Positions 50,336 to 59,988 of a DNA stretch of 64,000 nt are shown piece after piece. The position numbers were made by a program, and so were the translations under genes. Numbering within the stretch: position 1 is the first letter of the stretch; the number at the start of each line of letters is the position of its first letter. The stretch is taken from the NCBI RefSeq assembly GCF_049472135.1, contig NZ_JBMOVV010000005.1, positions 124,001-188,000 on the forward strand, written 5' to 3'. The DNA is from Arcobacter_B sp049472135. Lineage in GTDB: Bacteria; Campylobacterota; Campylobacteria; Campylobacterales; Arcobacteraceae. The notes below the pieces were generated by a model. That model did no database searches. It saw only the letters and a program-made list of their open reading frames with translations, and was not told where the DNA came from.

Positions 50336-53300
50336 CGTTTTCTACCTCGTCAAAAATCTCAACATCTAAACCTAAAGCTTTTAACTCTTTCGTTAATACG
50401 AAGAATGTTTCAGGTACACCAGAACTTGGAACATTTTCACCATTAGCAATCGCTCTATATGCTCTTGTTCTACCTTCAACGTCATCCGATTTAGTTGTAA
50501 GCATCTCTTTAAGAACATTTGTAGCTCCATATGCTTCAAGAGCCCAAACTTCCATTTCCCCGAATCTTTGTCCACCAAATAGTGCTTTACCACCAACTGG
50601 TTGTTGTGTAACTAATGAGTAAGGTCCAGTAGATCTTGCGTGAACTTTTTCATCAACTAAGTGGTGAAGTTTCAGCATATACATGTAACCAACGTTTACT
50701 CTCTCGTTCATTGCTTGACCAGTTTTTCCATCATAAAGTTGAGTTTTACCATCTGTATCAATTTTTGCTAATTCAAATAACTTAACAAACTCTTCTTCTT
50801 TTACACCATCAAATACTTGAGTTGCGAATCTAACACCTTTAGACCAATCCTGTCCGTATTTAATTAATTCTTCATCTGATAATGAGTCCATAAACTCTTT
50901 ACCATTCATAAGCTTAGCAACTTCAGCAATTTCAGTCATTTTAGCTCTTAACTCAGTTACAAACTCAGCTTTTTTGTTTTCGAACATTTCTTGAATTTCT
51001 TGACCTAATTTCATACCAACTAGACCTAAGTGAACTTCAAGAATCTGTCCAATATTCATCCTTGATGGAACCCCTAGTGGGTTAAGAATAACATCAACAG
51101 TTGAACCATCTTTCATATAAGGCATATCTACTTGAGGAACGATGTTAGAAACGATACCTTTGTTACCGTGTCTTCCGGCCATTTTATCCCCAACTTTGAT
51201 TTTTCTCTTAGTTGCAATATAAACTTTAACTTGTTTAATTACACCTGAAGGTAAAATATCATCATGCTCTAATACTTGAAGTTTTTCTTCATGTTCATCT
51301 CTAAGCTCAGCTTTTTGCTTAATAAAGTAATCTTTAATCTCGTTGTATTTTTTCTCAACTTCATTAGAGTAAGATGCAACAACTTTTTTCATAGCAAATC
51401 TATTAACGTTAGTTAAAATATCAAAAGGAATTTTTTCACCTTTTTTATAAGTAACTTCTTCAACTTCAACATCTTTAGCTAATTCAGATTTAGATAATAA
51501 ATCATTAATTTTTAAGATTTCTTCTCTGTCTAACATTAAAAGTTTATCATGATGCTTAATATCAAGTTCTGCTTTTTCAGCTTCAATTTCAGCAATTGCT
51601 CTTTCGTCTTTTTCGTATCCTTTTTTAGTAAATACTTTAACGTCAACAACCGTACCTTCCATTGAAGTTGGAGTTAACAAAGATTTATTAATAACATGAC
51701 CTGCTTTTTCTCCAAAGATTGCTCTTAAAAGTCTTTCTTCTGGAGTTGGTTTAATTTCACCTTTTGGAGTTACTTTACCAACAAGAATCATTCCTGGTTT
51801 AACAAAAGTTCCTACTTTAACAATACCTGATGCATCTAAGTGAGAAATTGACTCTTCTTTAACACCTGGTAAATCTCTAGTAATCTCTTCATTACCATGT
51901 TTTAATTCTCTACACTCAACATCTTTTTCATAAATATGAACAGATGTAAATGCATCTTCTTTAATTAATCTCTCACTAAGAACAATAGCATCCTCATAGT
52001 TATATCCATTCCATGGCATGAAGGCAACACAAGCATTAACACCAACTGCCAGCTCTCCATTATCCATTGAAGGACCATCAGCAATAACTTGTCCTTTTTC
52101 TACAACATCACCTTCTTTTACACCAATTCTTTGTCCAAATGAAGTATTGTTATTTGTTCTAACATTTTTATTCACTGTATAGTGGTCAATGAAAGCACCG
52201 TTTTCATCTTCACCTCTTACATAAATGTTTTTAGCGTCAGCTTTTTCAATTACTCCGCCTCTGTTAGCTTTAATAGCTTCCCATGCATCTCTTGCAACAG
52301 TTTTTTCTAAACCTGTTCCAACAACTGGAGCATTTGGTCTTAATAATGGAACGGCTTGTCTCATCATATTCGATCCCATTAAGGCTCTGTTGGCATCATC
52401 ATGCTCTAAGAATGGAATTAAAGATGCAGCAACACCCATTACCATTTGAGAAGAGATATCAATTAAATCAACTTTTGCTCTTTCAACAAGTAAGATTTCT
52501 CCATCTTGTCTAGCTTCAATTAAGTTTTCAACAATCTTTCCATTTTCGTCAACTTTTGTTGAACCAGGAGCAATTACTAATCCCTCTTCTTGAGTTGCAG
52601 TATAATATTTAATTTCATCAGTTACAACACCATCTTTAACAGTTTTATATGGAGCTTCAATAAATCCTAAATCATTTACTTTAGAGAAAGTAGATAATGT
52701 ATTAATAAGACCAATATTTTGTCCCTCTGGAGTTTCAACTGGACAAATTCTTCCATAGTGAGTTGGGTGAACGTCCCTTACTTCGAATCCAGCTCTCTCT
52801 TTTACTAAACCACCCTCACCAAGTGCAGAAAGTCTTCTTTTATGAGTAACTTCTGATAATGGGTTAGTTTGATCCATAAATTGAGATAATTGACCAGATG
52901 TAAAGAATTCAGTAATAGTTGATGTAATCATTTTAGAGTTAACTAAATCATGTGGCATAATATCTTCTAATGTACCAGATAAAGTAGTCATTTTATCTCT
53001 AATAGCTTTTTGCATTTTGATTAAACCAGAATGCATTTCATTTGCTAATAATTCACCAATTGCTCTAATTCTTCTATTACCTAAGTGATCTCTATCATCG
53101 ATATGTCCATGACCAGATTTAACTTTTACTAAGTATTGAACAGTTTTAATAACATCTTCATAAGTTAAAGTCGTTACATACTCAGGAACATTTACACCTA
53201 ACTTGTGGTTCATTTTCATTCTACCAACTTTAGTTAAGTCATATCTTTCTGGATCAAAGAATAATTTTTTAACAAATTCTTTAGCAGCTTCTTTAGTTAC

Positions 53301-54473
53301 AGGCTCACCTGGTCTCATAACTTTATAAATTCTAATTGCAGCTAAATCATTTTCATCATCAATTTCTTCTGTTTGTTTTAACAGTTTTAAAGATTCTGCA
53401 TCAGCTTTAAATGCATTAATAATAGAATCATCAACACCTGCAGCTAAGTCATTTGCAATATCAAAATTATCAAAACCTAAGTCTAATAATTTTTTTAATT
53501 TAATTTCATCAAGGTTAGTTAATGCATCAAATAATACTTCTCCAGATTCTGGATCGAAAATTGTAGATGCAGTAGATCTATCCATTAATAACTCAACTGG
53601 ATACTCAACTAATTTTAAACCACCCTCTTCTAAAGCTTTAGCTTTTCTTGCAGTTAATCTCTTACCTGCAGCTAAAATTAAGTTACCTTTTTCATCTTTT
53701 AAATCAAACTCAACTCTTCCTGTAAAATCATCAGGATTAAACTCTGTTAAGAATTTATTGTTTTTGATTTTAACATTTAAAATTGGGTAGAATAATTTGA
53801 TAATATCTTCTTTAGAGTAACCTAATGCTCTAAAAAGAATAGTAACAGGAACTTTTCTTCTTTTATTAATTCTAACATATAATACATCTTTAGCATCATA
53901 TTCGAAGTATAACCAAGAACCTCTATCTGGAATAATTTGACCAGTGTAGATTAGTTTGTTATCAGATGTATTTGACTCTTCTTCTTTAAATATTACACCT
54001 GGTGATCTATGTAATTGATTAACAACTACTCTTTCAACACCATTTACAATGAAAGAAGTTCTATCTGTCATTAAAGGAATTTCTCTGATGAATAAAGATT
54101 GTTCTTTCATATCTTTAACACCGATTTTTTCACCTGTCTTCTCGTCTAAGTCCCATAAAGTTAATCTAATATTGATTTTTAAAGGAATAGAGTAAGTAAG
54201 ACCTCTAACCATTGATTCTCTTACATCGTATTTAGGTTTACCTACTTCAGAACCTAAGTAGTCTAATGTAATTCTGTTTTGAACATCGTGAATAGGGAAA
54301 ATCGATTTGAATACTTTTTCAATACCAGCTTCATTTCTTTCTTCTTGTCCAATCATTAAAAATGAATCATATGAATTTTGTTGTAATTGTAGTAGATTAG
54401 GAATTTCAATTTGTTGTGGATTTTTTGCAAAATCAACTCTAAGTCTATTACCAGATTTTAAAGAGTTTAACAT
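50325..54473 (-). CDS. rpoB: RNA polymerase beta subunit
   Basis: 1382 aa. Complete with the rifampicin region (GQLSQFMDQTNPLSEVTHKR then RRLSALGEGGL; wild-type residues as far as seen), GRICPVETPEGQNIGLI, and the C-terminal ARSTGPYSLVTQQPVGGKA. It follows rplL with a 172-bp leader containing a hairpin. The end overlaps rpoC. Confidence 0.99.
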   Translation of the reverse strand: MLNSLKSGNRLRVDFAKNPQQIEIPNLLQLQQNSYDSFLMIGQEERNEAGIEKVFKSIFPIHDVQNRITLDYLGSEVGKPKYDVRESMVRGLTYSIPLKINIRLTLWDLDEKTGEKIGVKDMKEQSLFIREIPLMTDRTSFIVNGVERVVVNQLHRSPGVIFKEEESNTSDNKLIYTGQIIPDRGSWLYFEYDAKDVLYVRINKRRKVPVTILFRALGYSKEDIIKLFYPILNVKIKNNKFLTEFNPDDFTGRVEFDLKDEKGNLILAAGKRLTARKAKALEEGGLKLVEYPVELLMDRSTASTIFDPESGEVLFDALTNLDEIKLKKLLDLGFDNFDIANDLAAGVDDSIINAFKADAESLKLLKQTEEIDDENDLAAIRIYKVMRPGEPVTKEAAKEFVKKLFFDPERYDLTKVGRMKMNHKLGVNVPEYVTTLTYEDVIKTVQYLVKVKSGHGHIDDRDHLGNRRIRAIGELLANEMHSGLIKMQKAIRDKMTTLSGTLEDIMPHDLVNSKMITSTITEFFTSGQLSQFMDQTNPLSEVTHKRRLSALGEGGLVKERAGFEVRDVHPTHYGRICPVETPEGQNIGLINTLSTFSKVNDLGFIEAPYKTVKDGVVTDEIKYYTATQEEGLVIAPGSTKVDENGKIVENLIEARQDGEILLVERAKVDLIDISSQMVMGVAASLIPFLEHDDANRALMGSNMMRQAVPLLRPNAPVVGTGLEKTVARDAWEAIKANRGGVIEKADAKNIYVRGEDENGAFIDHYTVNKNVRTNNNTSFGQRIGVKEGDVVEKGQVIADGPSMDNGELAVGVNACVAFMPWNGYNYEDAIVLSERLIKEDAFTSVHIYEKDVECRELKHGNEEITRDLPGVKEESISHLDASGIVKVGTFVKPGMILVGKVTPKGEIKPTPEERLLRAIFGEKAGHVINKSLLTPTSMEGTVVDVKVFTKKGYEKDERAIAEIEAEKAELDIKHHDKLLMLDREEILKINDLLSKSELAKDVEVEEVTYKKGEKIPFDILTNVNRFAMKKVVASYSNEVEKKYNEIKDYFIKQKAELRDEHEEKLQVLEHDDILPSGVIKQVKVYIATKRKIKVGDKMAGRHGNKGIVSNIVPQVDMPYMKDGSTVDVILNPLGVPSRMNIGQILEVHLGLVGMKLGQEIQEMFENKKAEFVTELRAKMTEIAEVAKLMNGKEFMDSLSDEELIKYGQDWSKGVRFATQVFDGVKEEEFVKLFELAKIDTDGKTQLYDGKTGQAMNERVNVGYMYMLKLHHLVDEKVHARSTGPYSLVTQQPVGGKALFGGQRFGEMEVWALEAYGATNVLKEMLTTKSDDVEGRTRAYRAIANGENVPSSGVPETFFVLTKELKALGLDVEIFDEVENDEQ

Positions 54474-54599
54474 TGTCGGCCTTGTTATAAAATTTGGTTT
54501 AGTTTTAAGCTTTTTGTATAAAGCACAAAAGCATCCATAAAGGATAGGGTTAAAATTTGGGGTAAATTCTAACCTTAGCCTTCAAAGATGCTAATCTTT

Positions 54600-54621
54600 A
54601 CACAAGGCCGTCGCCTTGTGT
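54600..54621 (-). promoter_or_regulatory. Hairpin in the rplL-rpoB gap
   Basis: ACACAAGGC pairs with GCCTTGTGT across a four-base loop, with no T-run behind it. It is in the position of the rplL-rpoB attenuator/RNase III processing hairpin known from E. coli, so it may set the ratio of ribosomal protein to polymerase message. Confidence 0.6.
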
Positions 54622-54645
54622 AACGTTTATAAGATGGGTAGAGAA

Positions 54646-55020
54646 TTATGCTAATTCTACAACTGCTCCAGCACCCTCTAATTCTGCTTTTGCAGCTTCA
54701 GCATCGTCTTTAGAGATACCTTCTTTTACTTTTGCTCCAGCTTCTTCAGCCATAGCTTTTGCTTCTTTTAATCCTAATCCAGTTAACGCTCTAATTACTT
54801 TAATTACGTTAATTTTCTTAGCTCCAGCATCTTTTAAGATTACATCGAACTCAGTTTTTTCTTCAGCAGCTTCAGCAGCTCCACCAGCAACAGCACCAGC
54901 TACAGCAACAGGTTGTGCAGATACTCCAAATTTTTCTTCGAATTCTTTTACTAATTCAGATAACTCTAATACAGATAAACCAGAGATGTATTCTAATACG
55001 TCTTCTTTAGAAATTGCCAT
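54646..55020 (-). CDS. rplL: 50S ribosomal protein L7/L12
   Basis: 124 aa stalk protein. N-terminal dimerisation helices (LELSELVKEFEEKFGVSA), an Ala-rich hinge (AVAGAVAGGAAEAAEE), and the C-terminal factor-binding domain (KTEFDVILKDAGAKKINVIK, GLGLKEAKAMAE). It follows rplJ in the stalk operon. Confidence 0.98.
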   Translation of the reverse strand: MAISKEDVLEYISGLSVLELSELVKEFEEKFGVSAQPVAVAGAVAGGAAEAAEEKTEFDVILKDAGAKKINVIKVIRALTGLGLKEAKAMAEEAGAKVKEGISKDDAEAAKAELEGAGAVVELA

Positions 55021-55079
55021 TTCGTTTTTCCTTAATTTTTTTTATTATTTTTATTTATATATTAAATGCTTAATTTATA

Positions 55080-55568
55080 TTAAGCAGCCTCTTCTTCTTT
55101 TTTCTTTGCAAGAGCATCAAGCCCAATAGTAAAGTTCTGAACTGGAGCCATCCAAGTAGCAGCAAGCATACCAAGAAGTTCATCTCTAGATGGTAATTTA
55201 GCGAACGCCATAACAGTGTTAAGGTCAGCAATTTCACCTTCAATGATACCAGATTTGATTGCAAATTTATCTTTGTTTGCAAGAGCAAATTTATCAGCAA
55301 CTTTACAAGCAGAAATTTGATCTTCAGACCATAAGAAAATGTTGTTTCCAGTTAATGCAAGTTCACCTAACTCAGCATTTTTTACAGCAACTGTAACTAA
55401 TGTGTTTTTAGCAACTTGAACTTTTACACCAGCTTCTTTAGCATCTTTTCTTAAACCTTCTAATTCTTTGTGAGAAACACCATTAAAATCACAAACTACG
55501 ATAGCTTGAGACTCTTTGAATTCACCAGTTAAGAAATCAATTACTTCTGATTTTTGTTGTTTAGTCAT
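55080..55568 (-). CDS. rplJ: 50S ribosomal protein L10
   Basis: 162 aa. MTKQQKSEVIDFLTGEFKES, then VVCDFNGVSHKELEGLRKD and VQVAKNTLVTVAVKN, are the L10 rRNA-binding domain; the C-terminal helix for L7/L12 dimers follows. Start ATG 55568 has AAGGAGA before it. Preceded by an L10-type leader. Confidence 0.97.
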   Translation of the reverse strand: MTKQQKSEVIDFLTGEFKESQAIVVCDFNGVSHKELEGLRKDAKEAGVKVQVAKNTLVTVAVKNAELGELALTGNNIFLWSEDQISACKVADKFALANKDKFAIKSGIIEGEIADLNTVMAFAKLPSRDELLGMLAATWMAPVQNFTIGLDALAKKKEEEAA

Positions 55569-55569
55569 T

Positions 55570-55680
55570 TATATATCTCCTTCCAAAACATCCAACTTCG
55601 GCAGGTTTTACAAGACACAGGAGTAGTGTCTAACCGGCTATCTTCAGTTTTTAATGTAGTGCTTTGAATAACACTCAAAA
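55570..55680 (-). promoter_or_regulatory. Ribosomal protein L10 leader (autoregulatory RNA)
   Basis: On the minus strand AAAACCTGCCGAAGTTGG, just upstream of the rplJ ribosome-binding site, matches the conserved L10-leader kink-turn text, and AGACAC/GTGTCT forms a stem with CCGG upstream. In other bacteria L10(L12)4 binds here to repress rplJL translation. Confidence 0.7.
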
Positions 55681-55734
55681 ATATTGATTTAAGTATCAAC
55701 ACTTTTGAATGTTTATTAAATAAGGAAAAGTTCC

Positions 55735-56433
55735 TTATTTAATGTCCATTAACTCTGTTGCGTCCATTTTAACTGATGGAGACATTGTTAATGATACAGC
55801 TGCGTTAGTAATATATCTACCTTTTGCAGTTGATGGTTTAGCTTTGTTAATAGCTGTAACGAATGCTTCAATATTTTCTTTGATTGCTTCAGTAGAGAAA
55901 GAAACTTTTCCAACTGCTGCTTGCATGTTACCTTTTTTATCAACTCTATATGCTACTTGACCACCTTTAGCATCGTTAACTGCTTTAGTAACATCCATAG
56001 TTACTGTACCAGTTTTAGGATTTGGCATTAAACCTTTTGGTCCTAAGATTCTACCTAATTTACCAACTAATCCCATACAATCAGGAGTAGCGATTAATAC
56101 ATCAAAATCAATGTTTCCAGCTTGAACAGTTTCAACTAAATCATCGTTACCAACAATATCAGCACCTGCTGCTTTAGCTTCGTCTACTTTAGCACCTTTA
56201 GCGAAAACTGCAACTCTTACAGTTTTACCAGTACCATTTGGAAGTACAACTGCACCTCTAATCATTTGATCTGCGTGTCTTGGATCTACATTTAAGTTTA
56301 ATGCTACTTCAACTGATTCGTCGAATTTAGCTGATTTTAATTCTTTTACTAAATCACAAGCTTCAGCTAAAGAATAGCTTCTGTCTTCGATTTTTTCTGA
56401 TAATGCTTTATATCTTTTTGAAATTTTTGCCAT
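55735..56433 (-). CDS. rplA: 50S ribosomal protein L1
   Basis: 232 aa. KFDESVEVALNLNVDPRHAD, VVLPNGTGKTVRVAVF, LGRILGPKGLMPNPKTGTV and the closing AVSLTMSPSVKMD are L1 signatures. It forms the mobile L1 stalk near the E site. It follows rplK in the usual order. Confidence 0.98.
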   Translation of the reverse strand: MAKISKRYKALSEKIEDRSYSLAEACDLVKELKSAKFDESVEVALNLNVDPRHADQMIRGAVVLPNGTGKTVRVAVFAKGAKVDEAKAAGADIVGNDDLVETVQAGNIDFDVLIATPDCMGLVGKLGRILGPKGLMPNPKTGTVTMDVTKAVNDAKGGQVAYRVDKKGNMQAAVGKVSFSTEAIKENIEAFVTAINKAKPSTAKGRYITNAAVSLTMSPSVKMDATELMDIK

Positions 56434-56507
56434 TTTATTCTCCGCAATATTTTATTTTGCTACCGCCATTTTAAGTCTGGTGGTAAGACTATTAAAGAAA
56501 CTAAAGC

Positions 56508-56933
56508 TTATGCTTCAGTTTCAATACCCATAGATCTAGCTGAACCTGCAACAATCTTAGCTGCTTGCTCTCTATCATCTGTATTTAAGTCAGCAATTTT
56601 TAAATCAACGATTTCTAAAATTTGCTCTTTTGATAACTTACCAACTTTATTTTTAAGAGGGTTATCAGAACCTTTTTTAACACCAGAAATTTTTTTAATT
56701 AAATCTGTCATTGGTGGTTGTTTAGTTACAAAAGTAAAACTTTTATCTGAATAAACTGTAATTTCAACAGGAATTGTGAAACCACCTTTATCTTTTGTTT
56801 TCTCATTGAATGCTTTACAGAATTCCATGATATTGATACCTCTTTGACCTAATGCAGGTCCAACTGGTGGTGATGGGTTTGCTGCACCAGCAGGTATTTG
56901 TAATTTAAGTATACCGTCTACTTTTTTAGCCAT
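56508..56933 (-). CDS. rplK: 50S ribosomal protein L11
   Basis: 141 aa from ATG 56931-56933, preceded by AAAGGA; the frame is open 14 codons upstream, but MAKKVDGILKLQIPAGAANP is the family start. SPPVGPALGQRGINIMEFCK binds the 23S GTPase centre and the C-terminal IVAGSARSMGIE is conserved. Confidence 0.98.
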   Translation of the reverse strand: MAKKVDGILKLQIPAGAANPSPPVGPALGQRGINIMEFCKAFNEKTKDKGGFTIPVEITVYSDKSFTFVTKQPPMTDLIKKISGVKKGSDNPLKNKVGKLSKEQILEIVDLKIADLNTDDREQAAKIVAGSARSMGIETEA

Positions 56934-57034
56934 GCTATTCCTTTGTTTAAAATTGTTTATAATGTACTTAGGCATTAGGCAAGAAAACTCTATGGAAGCG
57001 AAGTTTTATTGCCTAATGCCTAATTAACTATAAA

Positions 57035-57562
57035 TTATACTACTCTTTCTACTTGTGTATAAGAGATTTCAACAGGTGTATTTCTACCAAAAATAGAAAC
57101 ATTTAGTTTTAAAATACCTGATGCCATATCGAAGTCTTCAACTAAACCATTAAAGTTAGCAAATGGACCTTCATTAATTCTAACCATTTCACCTTCATCA
57201 AAAGATACTTTAGGTTTAGCAGCAGCTCTATTTTGAACTTTTTCTAAAATCATATTAATATCTTTGTCAGATAAAGGAGTTGGTTTTTTAGATTCACCAA
57301 TAAATCTTCCAACTCTTGGCATTGATTGGATTCTATGCCATAGTGCAGTATCTAGATCGATTTTTGCAAAAGCATAAGCAGGATAAAGTGGTCTTTCAAC
57401 AATATTCTTTTTACCCTTTTTAATCTCAATTAAATCTTCAGTAGGAACAAGAACTTCTGAAATTCTTCCGTCACCCATTTCTTCAGATAATTGTTCTAAT
57501 GCTCTTTTAACAGCTAATTCACTTCCTGAGTAAGTTTGTATTGCATACCACTTTTGTGCCAT
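57035..57562 (-). CDS. nusG: Transcription termination/antitermination factor NusG
   Basis: 175 aa. NGN domain (KWYAIQTYSGSELAVKRALE, RPLYPAYAFAKIDLD, PRVGRFIG) and a C-terminal KOW domain (FDEGEMVRINEGPFANFNGL). It links RNA polymerase to ribosome or Rho. Co-transcribed with secE, 12 bp downstream of it. Confidence 0.98.
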   Translation of the reverse strand: MAQKWYAIQTYSGSELAVKRALEQLSEEMGDGRISEVLVPTEDLIEIKKGKKNIVERPLYPAYAFAKIDLDTALWHRIQSMPRVGRFIGESKKPTPLSDKDINMILEKVQNRAAAKPKVSFDEGEMVRINEGPFANFNGLVEDFDMASGILKLNVSIFGRNTPVEISYTQVERVV

Positions 57563-57574
57563 ATTTTAATATCC

Positions 57575-57757
57575 TTAATTCATTACAGATGACAAGCTTA
57601 AAGACATTACTGTGTCAATTAATGCTAAGAACAATGTGATTACTGTAACAACAATAAATACAGATAAATATGCAGATCTAATTTGTTCTTTTATAGGAAA
57701 GATAACTTTTGAAAGTTCTTCTTTAGCATTCTTGTAATAGTTTTTTAGTTTATTCAC
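57575..57757 (-). CDS. secE: Preprotein translocase subunit SecE
   Basis: 60 aa from GTG 57755-57757, chosen because GGAG lies six bases before it; a longer open frame to 57814 has no such site and would overlap the region next to tRNA-Trp. NYYKNAKEELSKVIFPIKEQ is the amphipathic helix, followed by a single membrane helix. Part of SecYEG. Confidence 0.92.
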   Translation of the reverse strand: MNKLKNYYKNAKEELSKVIFPIKEQIRSAYLSVFIVVTVITLFLALIDTVMSLSLSSVMN

Positions 57758-57834
57758 AATTGACTCCAGATTTGATGATAATAAGCTTGAAAATTCTTTT
57801 AAAAGGAGTCGCAACTGCTTTTAAAAAAATTTAG

Positions 57835-57910
57835 TGGCAGGCCAGGAGGGACTCGAACCCCCAACCATCGGATTTGGAATCCGGCGCTCTACCATTGGAG
57901 CTACTGACCT
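57835..57910 (-). tRNA. tRNA-Trp (CCA)
   Basis: A full cloverleaf on the minus strand from AGGTCAGTAGCTCCAATGG, with the anticodon stem CGGAT TCCAA ATCCG giving CCA, T arm GGGGGTTCGAGTCCCTC and encoded CCA end. Between rpmG and secE, the usual site in Campylobacterota. Confidence 0.95.
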
Positions 57911-57915
57911 GTGAG

Positions 57916-57940
57916 TCAAGGCTTGAAAATCAAGCCTTGA
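57916..57940 (-). other. Hairpin between rpmG and tRNA-Trp
   Basis: TCAAGGCTTGA and TCAAGCCTTGA form an 11-bp perfect stem with a three-base loop and no T-run, right after the rpmG stop. Likely a processing or stability hairpin separating mRNA from tRNA. Confidence 0.55.
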
Positions 57941-57949
57941 TATAAAGTC

Positions 57950-58120
57950 TTACGACTTAAGTTTTACTTCTTTGTGTAAAGTGTGTTTTTTTAATCTTGG
58001 ACTATATTTCTTAGTCTCAAACTTTTCAGTGTGAGTCTTAGGATTTTTTGTCGTAGTGTAGTTAATATCACCACACTCTTGACATTTTAGTCCGATTTTA
58101 ATTCTTACTCCGTTTGCCAT
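57950..58120 (-). CDS. rpmG: 50S ribosomal protein L33
   Basis: 56 aa, starting MANGVRIKIGLKCQECGDIN, with the L33 CxxC zinc pair; the second pair is absent (TTTKNPKTHTEKFETKKYSP follows), which marks the partly zinc-free form. It begins 9 bp after the tuf stop. Confidence 0.95.
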   Translation of the reverse strand: MANGVRIKIGLKCQECGDINYTTTKNPKTHTEKFETKKYSPRLKKHTLHKEVKLKS

Positions 58121-58129
58121 CAATCAACC

Positions 58130-59338
58130 TTATTCGATGATTTCAGAAACAACACCTGCACCTACAGTTCTACCACCTTCTCTAATAGCGAACTTAGTTC
58201 CCTTATCAAGAGCGATTGGAGCAACAAGATTAACAGTCATTTCAACGTTATCACCTGGCATAACCATTTCAGTACCTTCTGGTAAAGTACAAGAACCAGT
58301 TACGTCTGTTGTTCTTACATAGAATTGTGGTCTATATCCTGAGAAGAATGGAGTGTGTCTACCACCTTCCTCTTTAGATAAGATATATACCTCACCTTTA
58401 AATACAGTATGTGGAGTAATAGATCCTGGCTTAACAAGAACTTGTCCTCTTTGTACGTCTTCTTTTTTGATACCTCTTAAAAGAATACCAGCGTTATCAC
58501 CAGCTTCAGCGTAATCCATTTCTTTTCTGAACATTTCAATACCAGTAACTGTAGTAGTTTGAGTATCTTTTAATCCAACGATTTCAATAGTATCACCTAA
58601 TCTAACTGTACCTTGGTTAATAGCACCAGTTACAACTGTACCTCTACCTGCAATTGAGAATACATCTTCAACAGGCATTAAGTAATCTTTATCAGTAGAT
58701 CTTTCTGGAGTTGGGATATAAGCATCAACTTCAGCCATTAAGTTATAAATCTTTTCAGACCACTCACCAGCGTTACCAGCTTTAGCTTCTTCTAATGCTT
58801 GGAATGCAGAACCTGCAACGATTGGAGTATCATCACCTGGGAAGTCGTACTCAGAAAGTAATTCTCTTACTTCCATTTCAACTAATTCTAACATCTCTTC
58901 TTTATCTTCGTCATCTAATTGATCTTCTTTGTTTAAGAAAACAACGATGTAAGGTACACCTACTTGCTTAGATAATAAGATGTGCTCTCTAGTTTGAGCC
59001 ATTGGTCCATCAGTTGCAGCAATAACTAAGATCGCTCCATCCATTTGTGCAGCACCAGTAATCATGTTTTTAACATAATCGGCGTGACCTGGACAATCTA
59101 CGTGAGCGTAGTGTCTAGTTTCAGTTTCGTACTCAACGTGAGAAGTAGCAATAGTAATTCCTCTTTCTCTTTCTTCTGGAGCGTTATCAATTTGATCATA
59201 ATCCATTGTAGCTGCACCAGTTTTTAAACCTAAACACATAGTGATCGCTGCTGTTAATGTAGTTTTACCGTGGTCAACGTGTCCAATTGTACCAATATTT
59301 ACGTGTGGCTTACTTCTTTCGAATTTTTCTTTTGCCAT
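58130..59338 (-). CDS. tuf: Elongation factor Tu
   Basis: 402 aa. P-loop GHVDHGKTTLT, DCPGHADYVKNMITGAAQMD, NKEDQ and the aminoacyl-tRNA-binding RGITIATSHVEYE are all present. AAGGGGAATTT precedes the ATG. It follows four tRNA genes, in the order tRNA-tuf-rpmG-tRNA-Trp-secE. Confidence 0.99.
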   Translation of the reverse strand: MAKEKFERSKPHVNIGTIGHVDHGKTTLTAAITMCLGLKTGAATMDYDQIDNAPEERERGITIATSHVEYETETRHYAHVDCPGHADYVKNMITGAAQMDGAILVIAATDGPMAQTREHILLSKQVGVPYIVVFLNKEDQLDDEDKEEMLELVEMEVRELLSEYDFPGDDTPIVAGSAFQALEEAKAGNAGEWSEKIYNLMAEVDAYIPTPERSTDKDYLMPVEDVFSIAGRGTVVTGAINQGTVRLGDTIEIVGLKDTQTTTVTGIEMFRKEMDYAEAGDNAGILLRGIKKEDVQRGQVLVKPGSITPHTVFKGEVYILSKEEGGRHTPFFSGYRPQFYVRTTDVTGSCTLPEGTEMVMPGDNVEMTVNLVAPIALDKGTKFAIREGGRTVGAGVVSEIIE

Positions 59339-59369
59339 AAAATTCCCCTTCTAAAATTTGTGGTTATAG

Positions 59370-59411
59370 CCCTCTGAGTAGATAAGCCCATTGGCTTCTC
59401 TATTCAGAGGG
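59370..59411 (-). promoter_or_regulatory. Leader hairpin between the tRNA cluster and tuf
   Basis: CCCTCTGA pairs with TCAGAGGG, extended by AAGCC/GGCTT, giving a long stable stem-loop 30 bp before tuf. There is no T-run, so it is more likely a processing or attenuation hairpin than a terminator. Confidence 0.6.
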
Positions 59412-59546
59412 GATTACTATTATTTTGTTTTGTGACGTGTATTATATTAAAAAAATACTAAAATAAACTTTAATGGGAGTAATTTTTATGTAGAGTTATA
59501 AAAAAATGTGCTTATAACTCAGCTCCCAGTAAACAATAAAAATAAA

Positions 59547-59623
59547 TGGAGCGGGAGACGAGACTCGAACTCGCGACAATCTGCTTGGAAGGCAGAGGCT
59601 CTAGCCAACTGAGCTACTCCCGC
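59547..59623 (-). tRNA. tRNA-Gly (TCC)
   Basis: Minus-strand cloverleaf starting GCGGGAGTAGCTCAGTTGG, with anticodon stem CTGCC TTCCAA GCAG giving TCC and an encoded CCA end. Last of four tRNAs upstream of tuf. Confidence 0.95.
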
Positions 59624-59632
59624 TCATTTAAA

Positions 59633-59717
59633 TGGTGGTGAGGGAAGGATTTGAACCTTCGAAGCCGTAGGCGGCGGATTTACAATCCGCAGGATTTGAC
59701 CACTCTCCAACCTCACC
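59633..59717 (-). tRNA. tRNA-Tyr (GTA)
   Basis: 85 nt with a long variable arm, starting GGTGAGGTTGGAGAGTGG. The anticodon stem GCGGA TTGTAAA TCCGC gives GTA; CCA is encoded. Confidence 0.95.
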
Positions 59718-59784
59718 GATATTAAAAAAATTATTGTTCTGGTCAAGCGCTGGTCTTTAAGACTACGCACGACATTATTAAAAA

Positions 59785-59861
59785 TGGAGCTGGTGAAGGG
59801 ACTTGAACCCCCGACCTGCTGATTACAAATCAGCTGCTCTAGCCAACTGAGCTACACCAGC
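59785..59861 (-). tRNA. tRNA-Thr (TGT)
   Basis: Cloverleaf starting GCTGGTGTAGCTCAGTTGG. The anticodon stem GCTGA TTTGTAA TCAGC gives TGT; CCA is encoded. Confidence 0.95.
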
Positions 59862-59876
59862 GCCAAAAAATTTGAA

Positions 59877-59952
59877 TGGTGGTTCGAGGCAGAATCGAAC
59901 TGCCGACACAAGGATTTTCAATCCTTTGCTCTACCGACTGAGCTATCGAACC
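59877..59952 (-). tRNA. tRNA-Phe (GAA)
   Basis: Cloverleaf starting GGTTCGATAGCTCAGTCGG. The anticodon stem AAGGA TTGAAAA TCCTT gives GAA; CCA is encoded. First gene of the tRNA-tuf operon. Confidence 0.95.
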
Positions 59953-59970
59953 CTCTCAAATTGGAGTGAA

Positions 59971-59976
59971 AGTATA
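59971..59976 (-). promoter_or_regulatory. -10 element of the tRNA-tuf operon
   Basis: TATACT, preceded by TG in GTGTATACTTT (extended -10), lies about 18 bp before tRNA-Phe on the minus strand. Confidence 0.6.
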
Positions 59977-59988
59977 CACATTAGTTTA

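Noticed and set aside
45940..54540. Several open frames of 60-105 codons on either strand inside rpoB and rpoC
   Set aside because: They are shadows of the long conserved genes, with no ribosome-binding sites or recognisable protein text.
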